This document shows positions 1 to 5,505 of a stretch of DNA of 5,988 bases, piece after piece. Position numbers and translations under genes: made by a program. A model generated the notes under the pieces. That model did not search any database, was not told where the DNA came from, and saw nothing but the letters and a program-made list of their open reading frames with translations. This stretch comes from Porphyromonadaceae bacterium (lineage in GTDB: Bacteria > Bacteroidota > Bacteroidia > Bacteroidales > CAMTPD01): assembly GCA_003447595.1 (NCBI GenBank), contig DLYT01000090.1, positions 4,199 to 10,186 of the forward strand. The letters run 5' to 3'. Each line of letters opens with the position of its first letter. The first letter of the stretch is position 1.

Positions 1-71
1 TTGAAAGGAGTTTAAAGAAGTACAATCTTATCTCATTTTAAAAACCGAGCATATACAACAAGCGTTATATA

Positions 72-87
72 TACGTTCGAAACGAAC
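72..87 (+). promoter_or_regulatory. Possible promoter/operator before the decarboxylase gene
   Basis: TACGTTCG at 72-79 matches the Bacteroidota -7 consensus TAnnTTTG at all positions but one. It overlaps a short inverted repeat, GTTCG-AAA-CGAAC, at 75-87. If the -7 assignment is right, transcription would start near 85-87 and give a leader of about 28 nt before the ATG at 115. No convincing TTTG -33 element lies at the expected distance upstream, and five-base arms can arise by chance. This is a weak candidate and the true promoter may lie before position 1. Confidence 0.2.
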
Positions 88-114
88 ACTCTAAAACCAC
101 TAATTTATTACGTT

Positions 115-1863
115 ATGGACAGCAAAACTAAAAACTTTGAGGAGATTTGGAAAGATGGACAGATCTCTGAGAAAGCTCCTAAGTGGGCAGCTTATCGCAA
201 AATTATGACCGGTGAGTTCCCTTCTCCTTTTAGAGGAACGACAGATCCTTTGGCTGAAACAATCAAAAAAGCAGTTGAAAAGATTGATCAACTAAAACCT
301 GAGGCTAATGGTCCGGCATATCTTGGTACCGAGACAAAACTACAATATTCTTATCCTGAAGTAAAGAATGTAAAGATTCAGGAAAAAGGGGAATCTATCG
401 ATAGTGTTATTGACGACGTTATTAATCTATTTCAAGGAGCTCCTAACTGGGGAAATCCGCTTACCATGTGTAACGTGATCCCTCAAGCAAATACTGCCGG
501 CATCGTAGCTTCAATGCTTAGCCAAGTATTCTCTCCAAATATTCTTGAAGGTGAATACTCTTGGAATGTACATAAAGCAGAGCTTGAAACAGCAGGTATG
601 ATCGGTAACCTAATCGGATGGGATCCTACAGCAACCGGCGCAATTTACACTTGGGGCGGTGGTGGCTGCTGGACATATGCCGTAAAATATGCATTGACAA
701 GAGTTTTGCCAGACTCTAGAACCAAAGGTATCAGAACAGATGCTAAAGTATTGTGTTCTCAACAATCGCACTACGTACAACAAAATGCGACAGACTGGAT
801 GGGTCTTGGTATGGACAATATCATTCACATCCGTACCGACAACGAAACCAACCAAATGGATCCTCAACACTTGGAAGAAGTGATGAAGGACTTGCATGCA
901 AAAGGTATTCCTGTTGCTTTGGTCGTTTGTACAATGGGTACAACGGATGCGAGTGCTTTTGATCCGATTGGTAAAGTGCGCGAAGTGATGGATAAATACC
1001 CAAATCCAAAAGGGTTTGGTAAAACATTGCTTTATGCAGACTGTGTAGTGGGATGGTCTTGGTTGTATTTCAAACATTACGACTTCGAAAAGAATCCGCT
1101 TCAATTCTCTGAACATATTCTTCCTATCTTGAAGAAAAACGCGGAACAATACAAAGATATTATTCATGCCGATGCCATTGGTATCGACTTCCACAAAGTA
1201 GGCTGGGCTCCTTATGTAAGTAGCTGTTTCCTTTATAAAAACGCAACCGAATTTGAGTCTCTTCTTCGTCGTGGTGACGATGCTTACCTACAAGTGCGCT
1301 CTCCATACAACCCAATGTACTATACATTAGAAGTTTCTCGTACCAGCTCCGGCTCATTGGCAGGTTGGGCTACCTTGAAATACTTCGGAATGGAAGGCAT
1401 GCAAGCAATCATTGGTGGTATCCTTGAAACAAAATACTACTTATACGACCTAATTGCCAATGAAAGCGATATGGTTTGTGTTAATCCTGATGATACCGGA
1501 TTTATTACGTTGTTCCGTCCATACCCTAAAGGCATCGACGCAAAACAACAATTTGATAAAGAATTGAATGATCCGGCTTTGCGTGGCGAACTTATCAAAC
1601 ACAACCGAATCGTTAAAGCGATTGGTGATAAATTGTTTGAATGGTACCGCAGCGGAAAACAAATCAACGGAAAATACACTCCTTACATGAGTTTCAGTAC
1701 CGGATTTAGAACGACTAAATACAATACTGACGAATCGGATTCGGAAGCAGTAATCTATGCAATCAAATCATTCCCGATGAACATCTTTGTGAGTCCGGAA
1801 ATTATGCGACATACGATGGATTGCGTAAAAGCTGCCAGAGATGAAGTCATGGCTGAAATGTAA
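115..1863 (+). CDS. PLP-dependent group II amino-acid decarboxylase, substrate uncertain
   Basis: This 582-residue protein is probably a cytoplasmic, pyridoxal-phosphate-dependent decarboxylase that removes the alpha-carboxyl group of an amino acid as CO2 and consumes a proton. Fold-type I group II landmarks are visible in order: a phosphate-binding stretch TWGGGGCWT (residues 179-187), the cofactor-stacking histidine in SQQSH (His219), the aspartate that pairs with the pyridine nitrogen in YADCVVGW (Asp309), and the Schiff-base lysine in DFHKVGWAPY (Lys361). The lysine motif resembles DPHKMGYVPY of bacterial tyrosine decarboxylases and the archaeal MfnA motif, not the GHKFG type of GadB. The length is also nearer tyrosine decarboxylase (about 620) than GadB (about 466). 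The glycine-rich loop differs from the usual SGGT/SxAN pattern, and Cys310 replaces the usual Ala after Asp309. ATG 115 is the natural start; there is no Shine-Dalgarno sequence. The downstream antiporter suggests a decarboxylation/antiport pair. Glutamate, aspartate and tyrosine all remain possible substrates. The family call is firm; the substrate is not. Confidence 0.9.
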   Translation: MDSKTKNFEEIWKDGQISEKAPKWAAYRKIMTGEFPSPFRGTTDPLAETIKKAVEKIDQLKPEANGPAYLGTETKLQYSYPEVKNVKIQEKGESIDSVIDDVINLFQGAPNWGNPLTMCNVIPQANTAGIVASMLSQVFSPNILEGEYSWNVHKAELETAGMIGNLIGWDPTATGAIYTWGGGGCWTYAVKYALTRVLPDSRTKGIRTDAKVLCSQQSHYVQQNATDWMGLGMDNIIHIRTDNETNQMDPQHLEEVMKDLHAKGIPVALVVCTMGTTDASAFDPIGKVREVMDKYPNPKGFGKTLLYADCVVGWSWLYFKHYDFEKNPLQFSEHILPILKKNAEQYKDIIHADAIGIDFHKVGWAPYVSSCFLYKNATEFESLLRRGDDAYLQVRSPYNPMYYTLEVSRTSSGSLAGWATLKYFGMEGMQAIIGGILETKYYLYDLIANESDMVCVNPDDTGFITLFRPYPKGIDAKQQFDKELNDPALRGELIKHNRIVKAIGDKLFEWYRSGKQINGKYTPYMSFSTGFRTTKYNTDESDSEAVIYAIKSFPMNIFVSPEIMRHTMDCVKAARDEVMAEM

Positions 1864-1900
1864 TGACAAATGATTTGCAACTTATTCTAAAAAAATAAAC

Positions 1901-1960
1901 AAAAGAGGTTTGCACGGTCTATCTTGGTACACTACAGATAAAACCTTGCAATCCTCTTTT
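1901..1960 (+). terminator. Long intergenic hairpin between decarboxylase and antiporter, terminator or attenuator-like
   Basis: AAAAGAGGTTTGCA (1901-1914) and TGCAATCCTCTTTT (1947-1960) pair over 14 positions with one mismatch (1909/1952). Pairing can continue inward: GGT 1916-1918 with ACC 1943-1945, and TATC 1920-1923 with GATA 1937-1940. This leaves a 13-nt apical loop. The A-rich 5' arm and the CCTCTTTT 3' arm resemble an intrinsic terminator, but the T run is short and is followed at once by CAATG, so read-through is likely. The hairpin starts 37 nt after the decarboxylase stop and ends 30 nt before the antiporter ATG. It may therefore attenuate transcription or protect the 3' end of the decarboxylase message. 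The structure is plain in the sequence; the function is inferred. Confidence 0.6.
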
Positions 1961-1990
1961 CAATGTATTACTTTATTAATCGAATCGTAT

Positions 1991-3565
1991 ATGGCAACAA
2001 CTCCTAAAAAACCTGATACTGGTGGTAGTCCTGTAAAAAAGACCGCAGCAATCAGTGTGATGGCGTTTGCAATCATGAATGTAACCACAATCGTGAGCTT
2101 AAGAGGTATGCCTTCTCAAGCAGAGTATGGGCTTACTTCTATTTTCTATTATTTGTTTGCTGCAATTGTATTCCTAATTCCGGTTTCTCTTGTTGCAGCC
2201 GAACTAGCATCTACCTTCCCTAAAAAAGGGGGTATTTTCCGTTGGGTAAGTGAAGCCTTTGGCCCTCGCTGGGGATTTGCTGCCATCTATTTCCAATGGC
2301 AAGCTGTTGTGATCTGGTTCCCAACCGTTCTTATTTTTGCCGGTGTATCTATTGCATACATCTGGTGGCCCGAAAGTTTCGACGCCAAACTGGCCGGAAA
2401 CAAGCTCTACATGATTGTTGTATTGCTTGGTGTGTACTGGCTAGCTACTATAAATACATTCAAAGGAATGAAGTCTTCGTCTAAATTAAGTACGCTCGGA
2501 GGTCTTTTTGGTACCATCATTCCGGGTGCAATCTTGATTATCTTGGCAATTGTTTACCTATGTATGGGTAAACCTGTTTATTTGCCTCTAGATCAACCGT
2601 TCTTTCCTGACTTTACAGACTTCAACAACTTTGTATTGGCTGCTAGTATCTTTTTATTCTTTGCCGGTATGGAACAACAAGCGGTGCATATTGAGCAAAT
2701 GAAGAATCCTACACGTAGTTATCCGATCTCAATTCTAATCGCTACTGTCATTGTTATTGTTATTTTCGTACTTTGTACCTTAGCTGTTGGTATTATCATT
2801 CCTGAAAAGGATATCAACTTGACTCAAACACTGTTGATCGCTTATCGTGACTTCTGGGCTTCGATCGGACTGCCTTGGATGGGGAATATTATGGCTATCA
2901 TGCTTGCATTTGGTGTTCTAGGACAAGTAAGTGCAATCATTGCCGGTCCTTCTGCGGGTCTTCTTACTGTTGGTAAAGCTGGTTATTTACCTAAATCATT
3001 GCAAAAAACAAATCAACACGGCATCCAAGTTCCTATTCTTTTGTTCCAAGGTATCTTCGTTACGATTCTTACATTCGTTATGACTGTATTACCTTCGGTG
3101 CAATCTGCATATCAAATACTAGGACAGCTGGCAACCATCATTTATTTGATTATGTACATCATTATGTACATCGCTGCCATCCGCTTGAGATATACGCAAC
3201 CAAATAAAATCAGACCTTTCAGAATACCTGGTGGTTCTGCCGGTATCTGGATTGTAGGTGTACTAGGTTTGTTTGGAGCTATTGCTGCAACCATTGTCAG
3301 CTTTATCCCTCCATCACAAATCACTACAGGTAGTCCTGCAACATATGTGGGTATTCTTATTTTAGGAACCTTATTCTTTGGTGTAATCCCATTCATTATT
3401 TATGCGAAACATAAAAAAGAATGGAAAGATCCGAACTCTGATTTCGAGCCATTTGATTTCGAACTTGAAGGTCGTAAACCGAGTCAAGTTTCTAAATGGC
3501 CTGCCGGATATAATCCTGAAGCAGCAAAACAAACTGCAACAAATGTATCGTCTGATAATAAATAA
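1991..3565 (+). CDS. GadC-like amino-acid antiporter (APC superfamily, glutamate:GABA antiporter family)
   Basis: This inner-membrane exchanger of 524 residues probably imports the decarboxylase substrate and exports its product. About twelve hydrophobic segments can be picked out, roughly at residues 20-36, 49-72, 95-125, 138-157, 170-193, 212-226, 246-270, 297-325, 346-368, 374-398, 417-440 and 450-472. Stretches that line up with E. coli GadC, as I recall it, include GGIFRWVSEAFGPRWGFAAI (80-99), a region like HVNEMSNPGRDYP (HIEQMKNPTRSYP, 233-245), AGPSAG (318-323), RPFRIPGG (408-415) and SFIPP (437-441). TM1 reads SLRGMPSQAEYG (36-47), unlike the EYPTFATSG of GadC, so the substrate may differ. 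A 52-residue hydrophilic tail (473-524) matches the place of the pH-sensing C-plug of GadC. I choose ATG 1991. The frame is open back to a TTG at 1910, but those 27 extra codons lie largely in the intergenic hairpin and look non-coding. Transcription probably comes mostly from the decarboxylase promoter through that hairpin. Confidence 0.88.
   Translation: MATTPKKPDTGGSPVKKTAAISVMAFAIMNVTTIVSLRGMPSQAEYGLTSIFYYLFAAIVFLIPVSLVAAELASTFPKKGGIFRWVSEAFGPRWGFAAIYFQWQAVVIWFPTVLIFAGVSIAYIWWPESFDAKLAGNKLYMIVVLLGVYWLATINTFKGMKSSSKLSTLGGLFGTIIPGAILIILAIVYLCMGKPVYLPLDQPFFPDFTDFNNFVLAASIFLFFAGMEQQAVHIEQMKNPTRSYPISILIATVIVIVIFVLCTLAVGIIIPEKDINLTQTLLIAYRDFWASIGLPWMGNIMAIMLAFGVLGQVSAIIAGPSAGLLTVGKAGYLPKSLQKTNQHGIQVPILLFQGIFVTILTFVMTVLPSVQSAYQILGQLATIIYLIMYIIMYIAAIRLRYTQPNKIRPFRIPGGSAGIWIVGVLGLFGAIAATIVSFIPPSQITTGSPATYVGILILGTLFFGVIPFIIYAKHKKEWKDPNSDFEPFDFELEGRKPSQVSKWPAGYNPEAAKQTATNVSSDNK
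3149..3172 (+). repeat. Perfect 12-bp tandem repeat inside the antiporter gene
   Basis: ATTATGTACATC occurs twice head to tail (3149-3160 and 3161-3172), exactly in frame, and encodes Ile-Met-Tyr-Ile twice (residues 387-394) within a predicted transmembrane helix. The corresponding segment of E. coli GadC, as I recall it, aligns without a gap, so a recent insertion is not required. The repeat may be chance codon agreement in a hydrophobic helix, but it is a potential slippage site that would keep the reading frame. Confidence 0.8.
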
Positions 3566-3582
3566 TCAGAACTCCTTATATG

Positions 3583-3614
3583 AAAAAGGCAAGCTAAATA
3601 AGCTTGCCTTTTTT
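3583..3614 (+). terminator. Rho-independent terminator after the antiporter
   Basis: AAAAAGGCAAGCT (3583-3595) pairs perfectly with AGCTTGCCTTTTT (3601-3613) around a five-base AAATA loop. The stem has 13 bp including a GGC/GCC core and runs into six T. It begins 17 nt after the antiporter stop and closes the decarboxylase-antiporter unit. On the minus strand the stem is followed by TTTTTC, so it could also stop transcription coming from the sigma-factor side. Confidence 0.93.
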
Positions 3615-3720
3615 ATTTCATTGCTTGAATAAAATAAGTATGATAAGATGCTTTTTTAGGTAACTCTATTTCTTTTTCCCGTTTTTGAAATATGACAGCT
3701 AATCCTTTTAAATAGAGCAT
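3613..3720 (-). CDS. Possible small ORF or gene remnant (35 aa), unrecognised
   Basis: On the minus strand, ATG (3718-3720) opens a 35-codon frame ending in TAA (3613-3615). The product has a hydrophobic start (MLYLKGLAVIF), a charged middle (QKREKEIELPKK) and ends in YFIQAMK. Its stop codon abuts the T-rich flank of the 3583-3614 hairpin, which would serve as its terminator, an arrangement typical of real genes. The DNA before the ATG is purine-rich (AGAAAGCGAAGAA). An in-frame TAG lies 21 nt upstream of the ATG, so no longer gene continues here without a break. I recognise no family. It may be a tiny protein, the last piece of a decayed gene, or chance. Confidence 0.2.
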   Translation of the reverse strand: MLYLKGLAVIFQKREKEIELPKKASYHTYFIQAMK

Positions 3721-3798
3721 TTCTTCGCTTTCTATCTTATACTATAAATTCTATTTTTTCAAAACGTTATACTTTAGGGCGCTATTTAACAATCGCAT

Positions 3799-3814
3799 AA
3801 AACACTCGTGTTTT
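3799..3814. promoter_or_regulatory. Perfect palindrome, candidate operator overlapping the sigma-factor promoter
   Basis: AAAACAC (3799-3805) and GTGTTTT (3808-3814) are exact reverse complements separated by TC. The right arm overlaps the TTTG -33 element (3812-3815) of the promoter below. A dimeric regulator bound here would block or contact RNA polymerase. The sites are seen directly; operator function is inferred, and no regulator gene other than the sigma factor itself is present in the window. Confidence 0.45.
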
Positions 3815-3841
3815 GAGAATATAACTTTGCTATTATATTTG
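3812..3841 (+). promoter_or_regulatory. Bacteroidota-type housekeeping promoter for the sigma-factor gene
   Basis: TTTG at 3812-3815, an 18-nt spacer, and TATATTTG at 3834-3841 give a full match to the Bacteroidota primary-sigma consensus (TTTG at -33, TAnnTTTG at -7). The predicted start of transcription is around 3847-3849, giving a leader of about 88 nt before the ATG at 3936. It is the clearest promoter in the window. Confidence 0.75.
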
Positions 3842-3894
3842 CAGTGTTAATATACATTTTGTCATTTTATCGACAAGTATAAAAGCAATATATA

Positions 3895-3930
3895 ATGAAA
3901 GAACAATTTTACAAACTTACTTATTTCTGA
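3895..3930 (+). CDS. Possible 11-aa leader ORF upstream of the sigma factor
   Basis: ATG at 3895 opens an 11-codon frame (MKEQFYKLTYF) ending in TGA at 3928-3930, five nucleotides before the sigma-factor ATG and inside the predicted mRNA leader. Translation of it could deliver ribosomes to the sigma-factor start, which lacks a Shine-Dalgarno sequence, or could make expression depend on codon supply; three of the eleven residues are Phe or Tyr near the end. An ORF this short is easily a chance occurrence in AT-rich DNA. Confidence 0.15.
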   Translation: MKEQFYKLTYF

Positions 3931-3935
3931 CGATT

Positions 3936-4439
3936 ATGAATGCGCAACAATTTCAACAAAAACTAATGAGCTTGCAAGGCAATATGATGAGCTTTGCGAT
4001 GTTACTGACTGCTAATCGTGATGATGCACAGGATCTTTTACAAGATACTACGCTCAAAGCTCTTGACAACCAAGAGAAATTTGTTGACAACGTAAACTTT
4101 AAAGGTTGGGTATTGACCATTATGCGTCATACTTTTATAAACAACTATCACAAAGTTCTACGTACGCAAACCGTAGTGGATCAAGAAATTGATCTTTACA
4201 ACCTTAATCTGACTACAGAAACCGGCTTTGAATCTCCCGACGGAGCGTATGCGATGAATGAGATAAACAAAGCCATTGAGAATCTGAATGAAGAATTGAA
4301 AGTTCCTTTCTCTATGTTTCTATCAGGATTTAAATACAATGAAATTGCTGAAGAACTAAACTTACCTCTTGGAACAATCAAAAGCCGTATCTTCTTTGCT
4401 AGAAAAACCTTACAAGAGAAACTAAAAGATTTTAGATAA
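3936..4439 (+). CDS. ECF-type RNA polymerase sigma factor
   Basis: This 167-residue alternative sigma factor directs core RNA polymerase to a specific set of promoters. Region sigma-2 covers about residues 17-75, with the core-binding helix NRDDAQDLLQDTTLKAL (27-43) and the promoter-melting part NFKGWVLTIMRHTFINNY (54-71). A linker at about 76-112 joins it to sigma-4 (about 113-163), whose helix-turn-helix reads GFKYNEIAEELNLPLGTIKSR (131-151). The length is normal for the ECF group and both domains are complete. ATG 3936 is preferred because the conserved sequence starts right after it. The protein resembles a widespread set of Bacteroides-type ECF sigma factors by eye. No anti-sigma or TonB-linked FecR gene follows; a terminator comes 27 nt after the stop, so it is transcribed alone, from the promoter at 3812-3841. 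Its targets cannot be deduced. The adjacent decarboxylase and glutaminase units are possible ones, but no shared ECF promoter motif is evident. Confidence 0.93.
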   Translation: MNAQQFQQKLMSLQGNMMSFAMLLTANRDDAQDLLQDTTLKALDNQEKFVDNVNFKGWVLTIMRHTFINNYHKVLRTQTVVDQEIDLYNLNLTTETGFESPDGAYAMNEINKAIENLNEELKVPFSMFLSGFKYNEIAEELNLPLGTIKSRIFFARKTLQEKLKDFR

Positions 4440-4466
4440 TAGTACAATATATGTGTTTAAAGCAAG

Positions 4467-4499
4467 AAAGGCTACAATCTTGAGGATTGTAGCCTTTTT
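4467..4499 (+). terminator. Intrinsic terminator between convergent sigma-factor and glutaminase genes
   Basis: GGCTACAATC (4470-4479) pairs exactly with GATTGTAGCC (4485-4494) around a five-base TTGAG loop. The stem extends by A-T pairs to AAA (4467-4469) and TTT (4495-4497), and five T follow in total. It begins 27 nt after the sigma-factor stop and lies 16 nt beyond the glutaminase stop on the other strand. Read on the minus strand the stem is followed by TTTCTTG, so it may serve both genes. Confidence 0.9.
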
Positions 4500-4515
4500 A
4501 TTATGTAGCAGTGAA

Positions 4516-5481
4516 TCAGTCTTTAATAAACTCTACTTGATTTGCGGTATATACATTCAAACCTAACTCATTCATAATGTGTTTGATTGCCAACTGTGCT
4601 TTAACAGAGTTGCCTGCACCATCTAACGGTGGCGCAAATGCCGCAATACCAAACACGCCGGGTAAAACCCCCATTACTCCCCCCCCTACTCCAGATTTGG
4701 CCGGAATACCAGATTCAAAAACCCAGTCACCTGAGTGTTCGTAGAATCCAACAGCTGCGATCATAGACGTAATCTTTGGAGCAATAGACGGATCAAAGAC
4801 TTGAACTCCTGTAACGGGATTCTTCCCTTGATTGGCAATTGTAGCTCCGCTGATTGCTAATTGCCGAGCTGTAATCCCTAATGAACATTGACGTGTATAT
4901 AAATCAAGTGCCAAATCAGGACTGTCATATATGCGATCGAAGTTCTTTAACAACCACGAGATTGCTTTGTTGTTGAAGTTTGTTGCCGACTCTGATTTAT
5001 AAAGTTCATCAAGTAATACCGGATCACTTCCACTCAGGTCGCGAACATTCTCTACGATTGCAGTCCACTTCTTGTCGGAATCTCCTATCGGCTTCACCAT
5101 GCTACATGCGCTGATTGCTCCCGCATTTACCAGCGGTGTTGAAGGATGATCATTCTCTAGTAAGATGGCAAAAATAGAATTGAAAGGAAGTCCGGTTGCA
5201 TCAGCTCCAATTTTATTCAAGATCTCTGCGGCTCCGTACTGCTTCATCGCCAGAATAGCAGTATGTACTTTAGAGACCGATTCTATACCGAATACATATC
5301 CGGTATCACCAACCTCTAGAACAGTTCCACAAGGTAAACAAATTGAAATACCAAACAGATCGGATGGTACACTCGCTAAAAATGGGATATAATTGGCATT
5401 TGCTCCATCTTTGTTGTCTTTATACAACTCATGAGTCTGAAGCATTAAAGCCTTTAATTCAGAGATCTTGATTTGTTTCAT
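4516..5481 (-). CDS. glsA: Glutaminase (serine-dependent, GlsA family)
   Basis: This enzyme hydrolyses L-glutamine to L-glutamate and ammonia, most likely in the cytoplasm since no signal peptide is seen. The 321 residues match the usual length of about 300-310. Family signatures with the beta-lactamase-like fold are present: ANYIPFLASV (29-38), the catalytic SxxK as Ser68-Val-Ser-Lys71 in GIESVSKVHT, GLPFNSIFAIL (97-107), TPLVNAGAI with Asn119 (115-123), the conserved tyrosine region DLYTRQCSLGIT (193-204), and AKSGVGGGVMGVLPG (261-275). No key residue seems missing. The ATG at 5481 follows the porin stop by 24 nt on the same strand, with no room for a clear promoter, so the two genes probably share a transcript. 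Ammonia from glutamine neutralises acid, and in E. coli a glutaminase of this family works with GadC in acid resistance. The antiporter in this window makes a similar link plausible here, though the genes lie on opposite strands. Confidence 0.95.
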   Translation of the reverse strand: MKQIKISELKALMLQTHELYKDNKDGANANYIPFLASVPSDLFGISICLPCGTVLEVGDTGYVFGIESVSKVHTAILAMKQYGAAEILNKIGADATGLPFNSIFAILLENDHPSTPLVNAGAISACSMVKPIGDSDKKWTAIVENVRDLSGSDPVLLDELYKSESATNFNNKAISWLLKNFDRIYDSPDLALDLYTRQCSLGITARQLAISGATIANQGKNPVTGVQVFDPSIAPKITSMIAAVGFYEHSGDWVFESGIPAKSGVGGGVMGVLPGVFGIAAFAPPLDGAGNSVKAQLAIKHIMNELGLNVYTANQVEFIKD

Positions 5482-5505
5482 AAAAGTATATGCTTTAAAA
5501 GTTTG

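Larger units (their letters stand above)
3566..3935. other. Intergenic region between antiporter and sigma-factor genes
   Basis: This 370-nt AT-rich gap holds, in order, the antiporter terminator (3583-3614), a possible 35-codon minus-strand ORF (3613-3720), a stretch at 3721-3798 in which I see nothing convincing, a palindrome (3799-3814) overlapping a consensus Bacteroidota promoter (3812-3841), and an AT-rich leader of about 88 nt before the sigma-factor ATG. The leader contains a weak TTGTC/GACAA stem (3859-3863 with 3872-3876) and an 11-codon ORF. No tRNA or known riboswitch pattern was recognised. Confidence 0.7.

Noticed and set aside
610..1194. 194-codon open frame on the minus strand
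   Set aside because: It lies wholly antisense to the well-supported decarboxylase gene, has no recognisable motif and is rich in Cys, His and Ile as expected for a shadow frame.
1910..1990. N-terminal extension of the antiporter from a TTG at 1910
   Set aside because: The 27 extra codons cover the intergenic hairpin, start with a rare codon, and do not resemble transporter sequence. ATG 1991 gives an N-terminus like E. coli GadC.
3402..3632. 76-codon plus-strand frame at the end of the antiporter
   Set aside because: It overlaps the antiporter in another frame and runs through its terminator; no protein-like features.
3751..3798. 15-codon minus-strand ORF (MRLLNSALKYNVLKK)
   Set aside because: Too short, with no regulatory context, and typical of chance in AT-rich DNA.
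3615..3935. CRISPR array, tRNA or riboswitch in the largest gap
   Set aside because: I found no regularly spaced repeats, no cloverleaf with CCA-type acceptor, and no known riboswitch core; the AT-rich sequence is explained by the promoter and leader.
5165..5392. 75-codon plus-strand frame inside the glutaminase
   Set aside because: Antisense shadow of a gene whose catalytic motifs are all intact on the minus strand.
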